Positions 1 through 11,230 of a stretch of 64,000 nucleotides of DNA are shown here, piece after piece. Both the position numbers and the translations under genes were made by a program. How positions within the stretch are numbered: the stretch's first letter is position 1; each line of letters opens with the position of its first letter. The DNA comes from Rheinheimera hassiensis (GTDB lineage: Bacteria; Pseudomonadota; Gammaproteobacteria; Enterobacterales; Alteromonadaceae): the NCBI RefSeq assembly GCF_022436675.1, contig NZ_JAKUJZ010000001.1, forward strand, positions 248,001 to 312,000. Direction: 5' to 3'. The notes beneath the pieces were generated by a model. The model saw only the letters and a program-made list of their open reading frames with translations, had not been told where the DNA came from and made no database searches.

Positions 1-37
1 TGTATTACGCTCACATAAACGTGAGGCAGGCCGCCAT

Positions 38-427
38 ATGGTGAAACAACGCGTTACAGTCTGGCTTGATGACAATTGCCAGGCCGAAGATCTTATTACC
101 TATCAACAGCAAAAATTAACCCAGTTAATGCAACTAACTGCGCAACTTGTTAAAACCGGCAACAGCACTTTGATTGATTATCAGCAGTTGATCCAGCTAA
201 GCAATAGGCAATGGCGACAGCTTACCGGTTTACCACTAAACGACAGTGACATTATGACCTGGCAACAACACCTGAAATTGGATGCTAAAAACAACGGCCA
301 GCTTTACCGGCCTGCTGAACCGGCTACATCTGACTGCAGCCCTGAACTAGCGCAGCAATATCATTTACTACGTTTACAATGCCAAGACTGGAACGCAGAT
401 GAACTTAACCCCCTACCTGCCGTTTAA
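38..427 (+). CDS. Hypothetical protein, possibly 5'-truncated by the window edge
   Basis: I do not recognise this family. The 129-residue product is soluble, Gln-rich (many Q/L heptad-like stretches near residues 20-60), without signal peptide or membrane segment. The reading frame stays open upstream to base 2 with no stop, and no convincing ribosome binding site precedes the ATG at 38, so the true start may lie outside the window. Its 3' end overlaps the start of the GNAT gene by 29 bases, which points to translational coupling and one operon with it, and the tail-collar gene follows on the same strand. No function can be assigned. Confidence 0.6.
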   Translation: MVKQRVTVWLDDNCQAEDLITYQQQKLTQLMQLTAQLVKTGNSTLIDYQQLIQLSNRQWRQLTGLPLNDSDIMTWQQHLKLDAKNNGQLYRPAEPATSDCSPELAQQYHLLRLQCQDWNADELNPLPAV

Positions 428-905
428 TCTGACACTGCGCCTTGCAACAACCGACGACCGGTCGTTTTTGTTGCGGCTGTTTGCCAGTAGCAGGCCGGTT
501 TTCAGCCAGATGGGCTTACCAGAGGCTTTAGCAACACATTTGGCAGAGCAGCAATTTCAGCTGCAGCAGGCGTCTTACCGGCAACAAGCACCCAACGCAG
601 AAGTATTTATCGTGTTACTGCACAATACACCCGCCGGGCAATTAACTGTCAATCACAGTAACCAGGATATGCGCCTGATGGATTTGTCTATAGTGCAACA
701 GCATCAGGGCCAGGGTTATGGTACTGCACTGATCAAGGCGTTACAGACATTGGCACACACACAGCAACTGCCGCTAAAACTGTCGGTTGATCACGCTAAT
801 AAGCGAGCCCTGGCGTTATACCTTAAACTGGGTTTTAGCATTACGCAGCAACAAGACTTTCATTACAGCATGTGTTGGCAGTGTAGCCATCCACAAAGCA
901 GGTAA
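399..905 (+). CDS. GNAT-family N-acetyltransferase
   Basis: 168 residues with the GNAT fold pattern: an N-terminal strand (LTLRLATTDDRSFLLRLF), a central stretch LSIVQQHQGQGYGTALIKAL matching motif A with the acetyl-CoA pyrophosphate loop Q-x-x-G-Q-G-Y-G (about residues 104-111), and a C-terminal motif ANKRALALYLKLGFS typical of motif B. It should transfer an acetyl group from acetyl-CoA to an amine; the substrate cannot be read from the sequence. The ATG at 399 lies inside the upstream gene (29-base overlap), suggesting coupled translation. The tail-collar gene follows after 136 bases. Confidence 0.85.
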   Translation: MNLTPYLPFNLTLRLATTDDRSFLLRLFASSRPVFSQMGLPEALATHLAEQQFQLQQASYRQQAPNAEVFIVLLHNTPAGQLTVNHSNQDMRLMDLSIVQQHQGQGYGTALIKALQTLAHTQQLPLKLSVDHANKRALALYLKLGFSITQQQDFHYSMCWQCSHPQSR

Positions 906-1041
906 AACTGTTAAAAAAAATCTGCTAACAAACGCAAATTGTTGCTTTATTGCTCACACTCAACTACCGTTAAGCTTGTATTCAGCTAGCGCAAAAACCC
1001 CTCATAATTTAAACTACCAAACTCTAAATAAGGAACACGAT

Positions 1042-1641
1042 ATGGCTGATCCATTTATCGGCGAAATACAAATGTTTGCAGGCAACTTTGCTCCACGTGG
1101 TTGGGCTTTTTGTAATGGCCAGTTATTGTCAATTCAAACCAATCAGGCCTTGTTTGCAATAATAGGCACTACTTATGGCGGTAACGGTACTACAACTTTC
1201 GGTTTACCAAACCTGCAGGGCCGTGTGCCTGTGCATCAAGGCCAAAGCCCTGGCACCAGTCAATATACCCTGGGACAAACGGGTGGAACTGAAAATGTGA
1301 CCTTGACAGCCAATGAATTACCCGCGCATGTTCATTCTGTAGCACTAAATGGAACAGGAAATACGAGCGTTGCATTGGGGGCTTCCTCCGCTAACGGTAA
1401 TACCGCTACTCCAGGGCCAACCACGGTACCCGCCAAAGTGGTTAGTGGCTTAGCTGCACTTAATGCTTTTAGCACTACTGCACCGGACACCACACTGTCG
1501 CCTGTGACTGCCACCACAACTGTTAACGTAAATGGAAATACTGGTATTGCCGGTAACAATATGCCAGTTCATATAGTGCAACCTTATCAAGTTGTTAATT
1601 TTATTATTGCTCTTGAAGGCGTTTTCCCTTCACGTAATTAA
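1042..1641 (+). CDS. Phage tail-collar (MdpB-like) domain protein
   Basis: 199 residues. The start at 1042 is chosen because AAGGAACACG stands just upstream and the product then begins MADPFIGEIQMFAGNFAPRG, the standard opening of the microcystin-dependent-protein/tail-collar family; an open frame further upstream runs through the GNAT gene and is not used. The collar domain (W-A-F-C-N-G-Q, F-A-I-I-G-T-T-Y-G-G-N-G, F-x-L-P-N-L-Q-G-R) covers residues 1-75; the middle is low-complexity Ala/Thr/Gly; the end (HIVQPYQVVNFIIALEG) is again family-typical. These proteins are often chromosomal singletons of unknown role, related to tail-fibre receptor-binding parts. No other phage genes are nearby, so this is not evidence for a prophage. 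Confidence 0.85.
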   Translation: MADPFIGEIQMFAGNFAPRGWAFCNGQLLSIQTNQALFAIIGTTYGGNGTTTFGLPNLQGRVPVHQGQSPGTSQYTLGQTGGTENVTLTANELPAHVHSVALNGTGNTSVALGASSANGNTATPGPTTVPAKVVSGLAALNAFSTTAPDTTLSPVTATTTVNVNGNTGIAGNNMPVHIVQPYQVVNFIIALEGVFPSRN

Positions 1642-1734
1642 TTCGGGAAGGGTCTGTTTGAATTTGTGAGTGAAAATGCGCGCACGGACAGCGCGCTATT
1701 TGTATTTAAAGCAAGCTAATTTTGGGGATTTGTC

Positions 1735-4700
1735 ATGCTGCAACATGTTTATAAAATGGCTCATGCTGTTAAGAATCCTATTGTCGGGTTCTGGCATTCT
1801 TATTGGAAAATATTTATTGCAGGCTGTTTGTTTGCGATGGCATCCCATAGCGCTAATGCTCAAAATCGATCTTTTGACTTTACAACTGGCGACACCGTTA
1901 CGCTGACAAATGCAGGCTCGGCCCTATCTAACAGGACAACATTTACACTGGAGTTTTGGGCAAAATTTACCAATGTGGGTGGGATCATTAATTTAGTAGA
2001 TTTCACCGGTGGAGCTGATGCCGGTGGCCTCATACTGAACTCAGGAAAGTTAAATTTCGATCTTGCTTGTGATTTTGGCTGCCTGACAGAAAGTAATGCG
2101 TTGTCGTTAAACACCGAAACCTGGTATCACATTGCAGCAGTCTTCGATAACGGAGTTTGGGATTTTTATGTTGATGGTGCGGCACAGGGAACAAATGTTC
2201 CGGATTTAGGTGCTAATTTTAGTGTCCCTGATTATTTGGCAGTGGGAGTGACCAACCTGGTGTTTGGTGCGCAAAATAATCCGGCTGTCGATGATTTTGT
2301 TGGCAGTATTGATGATATACGTTTGTGGAGTAGTGCGCGCACGCAAGCGCAGATTGAAAATAATCGCAGTAATGAATTGGTGGGCAATGAATCAGGCCTG
2401 CTGGGTTATTGGAAGCTGAATGAAGCCAGCGGTACGACAGTCAACGATAGCCAGACTAATTCTTCTCTGTTAACAGGTACCAGCAGCGGTATCGGGTATA
2501 GCCCAACAGGTGCATTTGTTGTTGCTCCGACAGTCAGTTTAGTCACCTCCAGCACTCTAAACGGCACCTATAAAATAGGCTCTCCAATTAGCATCCAGGT
2601 TAATTTTGATAAGATAGTTACTGTAGCAGGCACACCACAATTAACCTTGGAAACCGGCACTACCGACAGAACAGTTAACTATGACAGTGGCAGCGGCACC
2701 AGTACCTTGACGTTTACGTATACCGTACAGGCGGGTGATGTCAGTGCTGATTTGGATTACACCTCAACCACTGCCCTGGCTTTGAACGGCAGTACTATTA
2801 GTGATGCGAATGGCAATAATGCCATCCTTACACTTGCCAGCCCTGGTGCGGCTAATTCTTTGGGCGCGAATAAAAATATTGTTATTGATGGTGTTGTACC
2901 TTCGGTATCCAGCATTGTGGTAAGTGGTAGTCCAGCGTCCACCGCTACCAGTGTGAATTTCAATGTGACCTTTAGTGAATCGGTGACCGGCGTTTCAACC
3001 GACGACTTTGCATTAGGAAGTACCGGAACAGCCAATGGCACCATTGCCGGTGTTTCCGGGTCTGGTTCCAGTTTCACGGTTACGGTGAGTGGTATTTCTG
3101 GTGACGGCACTATCAAGGTAAACCTTAATGCATCAACCAATATTGCTGATGCGGCAGGTAATGCTGGTCCGGCGGCTTACACCAGCGGGGCTTCTCACAC
3201 AGTCGTAACTCCAACAGTACCTGCTGCCCCAACCATAGGTACTGCTAACGCTGGCGATGGACAAGCATCAGTGACCTTTACCGCACCGGGCAATAATGGT
3301 GGTTCAGCCATTACCACTTACACCGCAACTGCCAACCCGGGTGGTGCATTTGGCACGTGTGCCGGGCCAGCGGCTTGTACTGCTACTGTAAGTGGGTTAA
3401 CTAACGGAACCGCCTACACATTTACCGTTACCGCAACCAATGGTGTCGGTACCAGCGCTGCTTCGGCAGCGTCGAATGCGGTTACACCCAAAGGCGAACA
3501 AACTATCACCTTTAACAACCCGGGCGCGCAGAACTTTGGCACCACGCCGACACTAACGGCTACTTCATCTGCCGGAGCTGGCTACGCAGTAAGTTTCAGC
3601 TCAGCCACTGCCGGGGTTTGTACCATTACTACCGGCGGCACTTTGACTTTTGTTACTGCAGGTAGCTGTACTATCGACGCCGATCAGCCGGGTGATGCTG
3701 CCATTAATGCTGCAACAACGGTATCACGAACGTTTACTGTGAATGCGGTAGTTCCCAGCGCCCCAACGATAGGTACTGCAACCGCAGGTGACTCTCAGGT
3801 AACCGTGGCCTTTACAGCACCCGCCAATACCGGCGGTACGACGATTACCGGTTATACCGTAACATCAAATCCGGGCGGCTTTAATGGCACCGGCGCGGGT
3901 TCACCGATTACAGTGACCGGCCTTACTAACGGAGTGGCCTATACCTTTACAGTAACCGCCACTAACTCTGCGGGTACCGGCACTGCATCAGTTGCATCCA
4001 GCCCGGCAACACCCGCTGCAGCCCAGACCATTACCTTTGCTAACCCTGGTACGCAGAACTTTGGTACTACGCCAACACTGACAGCGACATCGGACTCAGG
4101 ATTAACTCCGACGTTTACCTCATCAACCACAGGAGTTTGTACGATCACAACAGGCGGAACGTTGACCTTTATCGCAGCAGGCACCTGTACCATCAACGCA
4201 AACCAAGCGGGTGATTCATCCTATCTGCCAGCCGCCCAGGTCAGCCGATCTTTCACCGTTAACCCTGTTGTTCCCGCAGCACCGACCAGCCCGATAGCAA
4301 CAGCCGGTGATACCCAGGCCAGTGTTGCCTTTGTTGCCCCGGTGAATATCGGCGGTTCAGCGATTACCGGTTATACCGTGACGGTAAACCCGGCAGATGT
4401 TGCACCAGTAGCCGGTGCTTCATCTCCGATTGTCGTAACTGGTTTAACCAACGGTGTGGCTTACACCTTTACCGTAACTGCCGATAATGTGGCAGGTACT
4501 GGCCCTGCATCGGGCGTATCCAATTCGATAACGCCTGCTGCAACCCAAACCATCACTTTTGCGAATCCAGGTGCGCAGAACTTTGGCACCAGCCCAACAC
4601 TGACAGCGACATCGGACTCAGGGTTGACGCCAACCTTTACGTCGTCTACTGCCGGAGTTTGTACCATTACCAGCGGGGGAGTTTTAACTTTTGTTACCGC

Positions 4701-7700
4701 AGGAAGCTGTACTATTATTGCCAGTCAGGCAGGTGACAGCAGCTATTTACCTGCGCCTCAAGTAAGCCGGACCTTTACAGTTAACCCGGTAGTGCCAGGC
4801 ATACCAACGGCTGTTGTTGCCACTGCGGCTGATACTGCTGCAAGCATTGCATTTACCGCCCCGGCGAGTAATGGCGGCGTTAATATTACCGGTTATACCG
4901 TTACATCTAACCCTGGCGGCTTAACAGCCAGCGGCGCTGGCTCGCCGGTTGTAGTGAATGGTTTAACGAATGGCACGGCCTACACCTTTACCGTAACGGC
5001 AACTAACTCTGCTGGCACCGGTACTGCTTCCGCAGCATCAAACACTGTTACTCCAACGTCGGCAAATTCCGCACCTGAAATATCAGGTACACCTGCTACA
5101 ACTGTGGAACAGGGTTCTGAGTATTTATTTACGCCCACCGCCAGCGATATTGATGCTGGCACAACTTTACAATTTAGTATTGCAAACAAGCCAAGCTGGG
5201 CAACCTTTGACACAACAACGGGTACACTTAGCGGTACTCCAGTTAAAGAACATGTTGGCACCACCAGTAATATTGTTATTTCTGTCAGCGATGGCGAGCT
5301 TAGTGCCAGCCTGGCCGCATTTAACATTGAAGTAGTTTCTGTTAATGCCGCTCCGGTCGCCGTGGATGACAACATCACCCTGCCATTTAGTGGCGACCAC
5401 ACCTATGTATTGGATGTGTTGGTAAACGACACTGATCCAGACGAAGACAGCCTGACTATTACGGCCGCCAAAGCCAGTATTGGTCTGGTAAGTATTCAGG
5501 CTAATAAGTTGCAATTTAATGCACCGGAAAACTTCAGCGGTACAGCCACTTTCAGCTATAGCATTACTGATGGTGAGTTTAGTGATCAGGCAAAAGTTAC
5601 CCTGCAAATTGACGGCAGCAACCCGGATGCACCGGTGATTACCGCTCCGGATGATTTAATTATCAATGCTACCGGCCTGTTTACCAAGGTAGATGTCGGT
5701 GTGGCGACGGCAGTTGATCGCAATGGTAACCGGCTGGCAGTATCGTTAGTTAACGGTTCGCCGCTGTTTGCTGCAGGCCGCCATGAATTATATTGGCGGG
5801 CCACTGATGCCAGCGGTATTAGCAGCACGGTTACCCAGTTATTGCAAATTAATCCTCTGGTGTCACTAAGCAAGCCGCAAACGGTTATTAACAACAGTAC
5901 TGTTACCATAGAGGTAATACTCAATGGCCCGGCGCCGGTGTATCCGCTTGAGGTGGCTTACAGTGTTGCTGGTTCTGCCAGTGCGGTAACTGAACACAAT
6001 TTAGCAACCGGTTCAGTGCAGCTAAGTTCGGGCCTGCGCGCAAGCATTAGCTTTGATGTGTTTGCTGATTTAACGACTCAGACAGAGAAAGATATTGTTG
6101 TTACGCTGAGCAGCAGCCTGAACCTGGGCGCCAATGCCAGCACAACCATTACGGCTACTGAGGCTAATCTGGCTCCGGTAGTGGTGCTGGATGCACAGCA
6201 GCAAGGTGAAAACCGCCTGACAGTCGGCAAAACCGCTGGCGTGGTTACTATTTCGGCTCAGGTTACTGATCCTAACTCTGGTGATACTGTCAGCCAGCAA
6301 TGGCAAGCTGATGCAGCGCTGACAAATATCTCTGCGGATGCGTCGCAGTTTGTATTTGAACCTGCCAGCCTGAGCAGCGGCGTATACCGCATTGCCCTGA
6401 GTGCAACAGATAACGCGGCAGAGCCGCTAAGCAGTACTGCGGAAATTTACCTGCTGGTACAGGATGTACTGCCTGTTCTGGATAACAGCGACAGCAACAA
6501 CAATCTGGTACCTGATAATGTTGAAGGCTTCGGCGACAGCAACAGCAATGGTATTCCTGACTATCTGGATCCGGGTTTTGATTGCAATGTAATACCTGAA
6601 CAGCTAATCAACATTAGCCAGTTTGTTGTTGAGGGTGAGCCAGGTATTTGTTTGCGTAAAGGCGCAACCGCAGCACTGAGCAATAGCGGTGGCCTGCAGT
6701 TAACCAACGATGACCTGCAATGGCTGGAGCCTGATATGCAAGCCACCAATATCGGCGGTACCTTCGACTTTATCCTGCGTAACCTACCCACAACCGGGGC
6801 AAGTTATGCGCTGGTGCTGCCACAGCGCCAACCTGTGCCACAAAATGCCGTTTACCGCAAATATACCCAGGCCAATGGCTGGACTAACTTTGTGCAAAAT
6901 GCGCGTAATCAGTTGTTCAGCGCCGCTGGCGAACCTGGTTTCTGTCCTCCTCCGGGCGACAGCAGCTGGCAGGCTGGTTTAAATGCAGGCCACTGGTGTG
7001 TGCAGTTACAGATAGAAGATGGCGGTGCTAACGATGCTGACGGCCTGGCCAATGGCACTATTGTTGACCCGGGCGGTGTGGCCGTTGTATTAAATGGCAA
7101 CCAGTTGCCTGTGGCTGCAGACGATGCTTACTCAGTACAGTGGAACCAAAACCATAGCCTGGAAGTGCTGCAAAACGACACCGATCCTGACGGCGATACG
7201 CTAAGCATTAATCAGACATCAGCAGCATTTGGTACTGTCAGTATCAGTGATGACGGCCTGACACTGCTGTATACTCCGGCGCAGGACTTTGTTGGCACCG
7301 ATACGCTTAGCTACAGCATTATCGATGGCAATAATGGTAGTGCCAGTGCAACAGTTACCGTTACGGTGTACTACAACAGACCGCCAGTGGTAACTAATGC
7401 CACAGCAAGCACAAATGACAAAACGGCTATCGAAATTCATGTGCTGGCCAATGCTACTGATCCGGATGGCGACAGCCTGAGCATCGGCAGTGCCAACGCC
7501 CAAACCGGCACTGTTAGTATTACCGCAGCACAAACCCTGCGTTATACACCGCAGGCTGGTTTTACCGGCACCGATACAATAAGTTTTACAGTAAGCGATA
7601 ACCGTGGTGGCAGTGTCAGCGGTGAAGTAGTCATTAGTGTTAAAGCATCTGAGGTGATTACCGTGGTAAATAAATCGTCTGGCGGCGCGGTACATGGCTG

Positions 7701-8349
7701 GCCACTGTTATTACTGGCCGGGCTGGCACTGGGCCGGCGGCGCAAAATGCTGCTAAAGCCCGTGTTGCTGTTAGCAGCCCTACTGAGTTTTAACACTCAG
7801 GCAAACTGGTCGCTTGATGCTATGTTTGGCAAAAGCACCACTAAGCAGTCACTTAATGATATCACCCAGCAACTGCCAGCCAATACAGAGCTGTTGCAAT
7901 ATGATGACAGCGGTAAAAGCTGGGCGCTGGGGCTGAGCTATTACTTTACTCCTCGCCTGGCAGTACAGGCACATTATGTTGACTTAGGCGATGCCAGTGT
8001 CAGTATGCGCGGCGAAACGCTAACACCTGAGGCGTTTCATCAGGCACTGTCTGACATTGGCCCGATGCTGGCAAAAGGTGTACGCAGCGGTTTGTCTTAC
8101 CACGTATGGCAACATGCCGGTTGGTCAGCTACCGTGCAGGCTGGTGTATTTGCCTGGAACAGCGAAACCAACAGCACTGCAGGTAACAACCTGATCCGTT
8201 ATAAAACCAGCGACACCGACATCTACTGGGCGCTTGGCGCCAGTTATGCACTGGACGAGCACATCGCCTTACAGGCGTTGTTTAACCGCTATCATCTGGA
8301 AGGCAATAAAGCCGACAATATTATGCTCGGTGTTAGTTACTCGTTTTAA
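1735..8349 (+). CDS. Giant secreted multi-domain adhesin-like protein with internal GlyGly-CTERM signal and C-terminal beta-barrel
   Basis: 2204 residues. In order: signal peptide 1-42 (cleavage after SANA); LamG/concanavalin-like domain about 43-255; two Ig-like domains about 264-492; four FN3 domains starting near 495, 673, 846 and 1020, the first three each followed by a QTITF...TFTVN domain; Ig/cadherin-like 1112-1202; cadherin-like VDDN...NDTDPD 1203-1292; HYR-like 1298-1372; thrombospondin-3-like Ca-binding run ([20 protein letters not shown]) 1583-1614; two more cadherin-like domains 1792-1972. Residues 1980-2004 form a GlyGly-CTERM tail (SGG, hydrophobic stretch, GRRRK). That signal normally ends a protein, but here the frame continues into a second signal peptide from Met2005 (ATG at 7747, cleavage near NTQA) and an about 180-residue barrel ending in VSYSF. 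Role inferred: surface adhesion. The fusion is discussed under findings. Confidence 0.85.
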   Translation: MLQHVYKMAHAVKNPIVGFWHSYWKIFIAGCLFAMASHSANAQNRSFDFTTGDTVTLTNAGSALSNRTTFTLEFWAKFTNVGGIINLVDFTGGADAGGLILNSGKLNFDLACDFGCLTESNALSLNTETWYHIAAVFDNGVWDFYVDGAAQGTNVPDLGANFSVPDYLAVGVTNLVFGAQNNPAVDDFVGSIDDIRLWSSARTQAQIENNRSNELVGNESGLLGYWKLNEASGTTVNDSQTNSSLLTGTSSGIGYSPTGAFVVAPTVSLVTSSTLNGTYKIGSPISIQVNFDKIVTVAGTPQLTLETGTTDRTVNYDSGSGTSTLTFTYTVQAGDVSADLDYTSTTALALNGSTISDANGNNAILTLASPGAANSLGANKNIVIDGVVPSVSSIVVSGSPASTATSVNFNVTFSESVTGVSTDDFALGSTGTANGTIAGVSGSGSSFTVTVSGISGDGTIKVNLNASTNIADAAGNAGPAAYTSGASHTVVTPTVPAAPTIGTANAGDGQASVTFTAPGNNGGSAITTYTATANPGGAFGTCAGPAACTATVSGLTNGTAYTFTVTATNGVGTSAASAASNAVTPKGEQTITFNNPGAQNFGTTPTLTATSSAGAGYAVSFSSATAGVCTITTGGTLTFVTAGSCTIDADQPGDAAINAATTVSRTFTVNAVVPSAPTIGTATAGDSQVTVAFTAPANTGGTTITGYTVTSNPGGFNGTGAGSPITVTGLTNGVAYTFTVTATNSAGTGTASVASSPATPAAAQTITFANPGTQNFGTTPTLTATSDSGLTPTFTSSTTGVCTITTGGTLTFIAAGTCTINANQAGDSSYLPAAQVSRSFTVNPVVPAAPTSPIATAGDTQASVAFVAPVNIGGSAITGYTVTVNPADVAPVAGASSPIVVTGLTNGVAYTFTVTADNVAGTGPASGVSNSITPAATQTITFANPGAQNFGTSPTLTATSDSGLTPTFTSSTAGVCTITSGGVLTFVTAGSCTIIASQAGDSSYLPAPQVSRTFTVNPVVPGIPTAVVATAADTAASIAFTAPASNGGVNITGYTVTSNPGGLTASGAGSPVVVNGLTNGTAYTFTVTATNSAGTGTASAASNTVTPTSANSAPEISGTPATTVEQGSEYLFTPTASDIDAGTTLQFSIANKPSWATFDTTTGTLSGTPVKEHVGTTSNIVISVSDGELSASLAAFNIEVVSVNAAPVAVDDNITLPFSGDHTYVLDVLVNDTDPDEDSLTITAAKASIGLVSIQANKLQFNAPENFSGTATFSYSITDGEFSDQAKVTLQIDGSNPDAPVITAPDDLIINATGLFTKVDVGVATAVDRNGNRLAVSLVNGSPLFAAGRHELYWRATDASGISSTVTQLLQINPLVSLSKPQTVINNSTVTIEVILNGPAPVYPLEVAYSVAGSASAVTEHNLATGSVQLSSGLRASISFDVFADLTTQTEKDIVVTLSSSLNLGANASTTITATEANLAPVVVLDAQQQGENRLTVGKTAGVVTISAQVTDPNSGDTVSQQWQADAALTNISADASQFVFEPASLSSGVYRIALSATDNAAEPLSSTAEIYLLVQDVLPVLDNSDSNNNLVPDNVEGFGDSNSNGIPDYLDPGFDCNVIPEQLINISQFVVEGEPGICLRKGATAALSNSGGLQLTNDDLQWLEPDMQATNIGGTFDFILRNLPTTGASYALVLPQRQPVPQNAVYRKYTQANGWTNFVQNARNQLFSAAGEPGFCPPPGDSSWQAGLNAGHWCVQLQIEDGGANDADGLANGTIVDPGGVAVVLNGNQLPVAADDAYSVQWNQNHSLEVLQNDTDPDGDTLSINQTSAAFGTVSISDDGLTLLYTPAQDFVGTDTLSYSIIDGNNGSASATVTVTVYYNRPPVVTNATASTNDKTAIEIHVLANATDPDGDSLSIGSANAQTGTVSITAAQTLRYTPQAGFTGTDTISFTVSDNRGGSVSGEVVISVKASEVITVVNKSSGGAVHGWPLLLLAGLALGRRRKMLLKPVLLLAALLSFNTQANWSLDAMFGKSTTKQSLNDITQQLPANTELLQYDDSGKSWALGLSYYFTPRLAVQAHYVDLGDASVSMRGETLTPEAFHQALSDIGPMLAKGVRSGLSYHVWQHAGWSATVQAGVFAWNSETNSTAGNNLIRYKTSDTDIYWALGASYALDEHIALQALFNRYHLEGNKADNIMLGVSYSF
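3217..5061 (+). repeat. FN3 plus QTITF tandem repeats inside the giant adhesin gene
   Basis: Four FN3 units begin at 3217, 3751, 4270 and 4792, spaced 178, 173 and 174 codons. The first three are each followed by a second conserved domain beginning QTITF and ending FTVN. DNA similarity between copies is high, for example the runs coding [10 protein letters not shown] and [14 protein letters not shown]. The units are in frame, so copy number can change without breaking the gene. Confidence 0.85.
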
Positions 8350-8355
8350 TCAGCA

Positions 8356-8381
8356 GTAAAGGCGCCTCAGGGCGCCTTTAC
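8356..8381 (+). terminator. Rho-independent-type terminator after the giant adhesin gene
   Basis: A perfect 11-bp stem (GTAAAGGCGCC / GGCGCCTTTAC) with a TCAG loop begins 6 bases after the stop codon and is followed by a short T-rich run. Confidence 0.8.
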
Positions 8382-8466
8382 TTTAGCTGCAGCGCTTTTA
8401 CTGGATAACAAAATGGTTAATACTGGCTTCAGCAGGCGTCCGCCATGCTGTTAGCCGGAGGCCGCC

Positions 8467-9357
8467 ATGAAACTACTGACCAAGCTTAGCCCCACCCAAC
8501 GTTTATTCGCGCTGTTGCTGTTTTTGCTGGCGCTGTGTGCCGGTATATATAGCGGTATGCTGCAACAACGGCTGGTAAACCCAGTGCTGTCACCGCTGGA
8601 TGACAGCGCCAGCGCCGCGTTACAACGCAGCTTAGTGCTTAGCAGTGCCTCATTTGCCACTGCCCGTTTAATTGACCGCGGCATCGCTTTTGTATCTGAA
8701 GCCCAGGTAGGCGTTGGTGTTGCCAGTATAAAACCCGGTCAGTTGTTAAAACCACTGCAGGATATGGCAGTGCGGTATTCCGACTTAATGGTGCTGGCCA
8801 TGACATCTATTGGCCTGCAGCTGTTTTTGCTCGAATTTGGCAAGCTGGCGGCTTTGCCCCTGTTTGGTGCGGGCATTCTGCTGTCGGCCGTTATCCTATT
8901 GCTGGGCCCGGCAAGTTGGCGCAGCACCGCTACCTACCTGTTACGTATTTTTATTGCCTTGCTGCTGGTTATCCGCATTGGTGTGCCACTGGCCGCTTTT
9001 GGCGTAGCCGAGTTGTCAGACTGGGTGCTGGAGCCGCAGCGTATAGCGGCAGAAGCCGCGCTTAGCGGTGAAACAGCGGCTTTGCAACGGGTTGATCAGC
9101 CGCTGCAAAGCGGTGATGAAGGCTCATTAAGCTGGTTGCGGCAAATGGCGGCGCAGGCCAACGATATGTTTGCCGCGGTTAAAAGTTTTTCCGACAATAT
9201 GGTAGAAAAACTGATCCAGTTAATTGTGGTGTACAGCCTGCAAACTCTGGTGTTTCCGCTGTTGTCATTGTGGCTACTGTGGCACCTTGGCCGCTGGTTT
9301 GTGCGCCGGCCTCTGGCGGAACTACCCGCCCCGGCGCGCACAATACCTGCCGCTTAA
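8467..9357 (+). CDS. Multi-pass membrane protein of unknown function
   Basis: 296 residues, start ATG at 8467 behind GGAG (8457-8460). One N-terminal hydrophobic segment (about 13-31), an intervening polar region with a possible helix, two to three central membrane segments (about 108-185), a polar loop of about 60 residues, and a last segment near residues 250-275 followed by a basic, Pro-rich tail. No catalytic motif was recognised. Its stop codon overlaps the stop of the convergent chemoreceptor gene by 4 bases. Confidence 0.75.
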   Translation: MKLLTKLSPTQRLFALLLFLLALCAGIYSGMLQQRLVNPVLSPLDDSASAALQRSLVLSSASFATARLIDRGIAFVSEAQVGVGVASIKPGQLLKPLQDMAVRYSDLMVLAMTSIGLQLFLLEFGKLAALPLFGAGILLSAVILLLGPASWRSTATYLLRIFIALLLVIRIGVPLAAFGVAELSDWVLEPQRIAAEAALSGETAALQRVDQPLQSGDEGSLSWLRQMAAQANDMFAAVKSFSDNMVEKLIQLIVVYSLQTLVFPLLSLWLLWHLGRWFVRRPLAELPAPARTIPAA

Positions 9358-11033
9358 ACGCGGAACCGCTGCACCAGGGCACTGAGCCGTTGTTCAATAG
9401 TGCCCAGTTCATCGGTCGATTTTGCCAGTTCAGACGCATTATTTGCTGCCTGATCGGCCAGTTGGGCAATTTCATGAATACTGCGGCTGATATCAGCTGC
9501 AACTGCCGTTTGCTGTTCCGCCGCGGTGGCAATTTGTATATTCATCTGAGTAATGGTACTAACCGATTTGGTAATGGTTTGCAGTGACTCACTGGCTTTA
9601 TCAGCCTGCGCTACCGTGTGTACCGACTGCTCCTTGCCATGCTGCATTACCTGCACGGCATCACGGGTGCCTTGCTGAAATACATCAATCATCTGCTGAA
9701 TTTCATTGGTGCTTTGCTGCGTGCGGGTTGCCAGCGTACGCACCTCATCGGCTACTACGGCAAAACCACGGCCTTGCTCACCGGCACGGGCAGCTTCTAT
9801 TGCGGCGTTTAACGCCAGCAGGTTGGTTTGCTCAGCAATACCGCGAATAACATTAACCACTGAGCCAATTTTATCGGCATTGGCACCAAGCTTTTCAATC
9901 GCATCACCGGCACGGTTTACGTCCTCTGCCAGCTTATTAATCGAGCTGATGGTAAGCGCTACACTTTGCTGGCCGCCAACGGCTTCTTTATCGGCTTCCT
10001 GTGCGGCACTGGCAGCTAAACCGGCACTGCCGGCTACTTCCTGCACAGCGGTAGACATCTGATACACCGCCGCAGCCACCTGGGTGGTTTCGGCTTTTTG
10101 TCTGCTGGCATCCTGATCGGTTAAATGCACAATTTGCTGCATGGTAGAGGCAGAATGGCTTAGTGCCAGCACTGCTTGTTTAACTTCATTTACCAACTGC
10201 TGAATTTTCTGTGCAAACTCATTAAAACCGCGCGCCACCTCGCCTACTTCATCGGAGGTTTCTACCTGCAAGCGCTGGGTTAAATCGCCCTCGCCCTGGC
10301 CGATATTAATCAGTGCCGCTGAAGCTTTTTGCAGTGGCGACACCACCAGATTTGCTACAAATAACGCCAGCAGTACCACCAACACCAGCATGACGATGGC
10401 GCCGCCGATAATCAGCAGCAGGGTGTTGCGAATACGCTCACTGATTTGCATCTGTTGTTCTGCCACGCGGCGGTCAATGTCGTCGATATAAAAACCCGAG
10501 CCCAAAATCCAGCGGTTATTGTACATAGGCGCGGCATAACCCAGTTTCGGCGTTAAGCCGCCACGGGTTTTTTCATCCCACATATAGGTAACAAAACCAC
10601 CGCCTTTTTTGCCGGCCTCAATTAAGTCGCGGATCAGCAGCACACCGTTAGGGTCTTTTAACTCAATCAGGTTGCGCCCTTCCAGTGCAGCATTAGAGCC
10701 ATGCACTATATTCACACCCGCCAGATCATAAACAAACATATAGCCGTCATCGCTGAACTTCATGGCGCGGATCACTGCCTTGGCGGCATCTAGCTGCTCT
10801 GCCGACGGCTCACCGCCGCTAAAGTACGGTGCCACTGCAGTTCTCGCTATAGCGACATGATGCTCCAGTGCATTTTGCTTTTCGTGCATCATATCAGCGC
10901 GAAACTGCACAACCTCAGCTTCTCCCATCGCACGCATCTGGCTATATATCAACAGCATCAGCGCTAATACCACTGTTACTATTGGCAATACCGCCAGCAG
11001 TAGCATTTTATTTTTCAGCTTAAAGTTGAACAT
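9354..11033 (-). CDS. Methyl-accepting chemotaxis protein with single Cache sensor
   Basis: 559 residues from the ATG at 11033; an upstream in-frame extension of 58 residues is Cys-rich, unlike the family, and was discarded. Layout: TM1 about 10-30, periplasmic sCache_2-type sensor about 35-190 ([19 protein letters not shown] and [16 protein letters not shown] motifs), TM2 about 195-220, HAMP about 220-275, coiled-coil signalling domain with the conserved hairpin tip [20 protein letters not shown] and the following [14 protein letters not shown]. It should pass ligand binding to CheA/CheW at the chemosensory array. Single-Cache receptors often sense small organic acids, but the ligand is not readable here. 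Confidence 0.95.
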   Translation of the reverse strand: MFNFKLKNKMLLLAVLPIVTVVLALMLLIYSQMRAMGEAEVVQFRADMMHEKQNALEHHVAIARTAVAPYFSGGEPSAEQLDAAKAVIRAMKFSDDGYMFVYDLAGVNIVHGSNAALEGRNLIELKDPNGVLLIRDLIEAGKKGGGFVTYMWDEKTRGGLTPKLGYAAPMYNNRWILGSGFYIDDIDRRVAEQQMQISERIRNTLLLIIGGAIVMLVLVVLLALFVANLVVSPLQKASAALINIGQGEGDLTQRLQVETSDEVGEVARGFNEFAQKIQQLVNEVKQAVLALSHSASTMQQIVHLTDQDASRQKAETTQVAAAVYQMSTAVQEVAGSAGLAASAAQEADKEAVGGQQSVALTISSINKLAEDVNRAGDAIEKLGANADKIGSVVNVIRGIAEQTNLLALNAAIEAARAGEQGRGFAVVADEVRTLATRTQQSTNEIQQMIDVFQQGTRDAVQVMQHGKEQSVHTVAQADKASESLQTITKSVSTITQMNIQIATAAEQQTAVAADISRSIHEIAQLADQAANNASELAKSTDELGTIEQRLSALVQRFRV

Positions 11034-11143
11034 AGACAAACTCCGCGTTATGCCATAACAAGTTGATTCTGTTACAGCATAGTGTAAACAAGGTGGAAAG
11101 AAAGCGGGATGCGACCTTAGTTGATAAGTCTGTTGGCAACGCC

Positions 11144-11157
11144 TGCATACGTATGCA
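11144..11157. promoter_or_regulatory. LacI-family operator (MalR-like), site 1
   Basis: TGCATACGTATGCA is a perfect 14-bp palindrome with a central CG, the form typical of LacI-family operators. It lies 74-87 bases upstream of the GH13 gene at 11231 and 111 bases upstream of the divergent chemoreceptor start. Near-identical copies stand at 19215 and 35974, each before alpha-glucan genes. Confidence 0.75.
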
Positions 11158-11230
11158 CCATAAAAAGGCAAGCCAGCTGTAATACACTCGGCTACTTTAC
11201 GGCACAAATAGAAAAATACAGGGTAGACAG

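Noticed and set aside
1042..1641. Prophage or tailocin remnant suggested by the tail-collar gene
   Set aside because: No other phage structural, lysis or integrase genes nearby; MdpB-like collar genes commonly occur alone.
3217..5061. Long minus-strand open frames opposite the adhesin repeats as separate genes
   Set aside because: They are low-complexity mirror frames of the FN3 repeats, without ribosome binding sites or family features.
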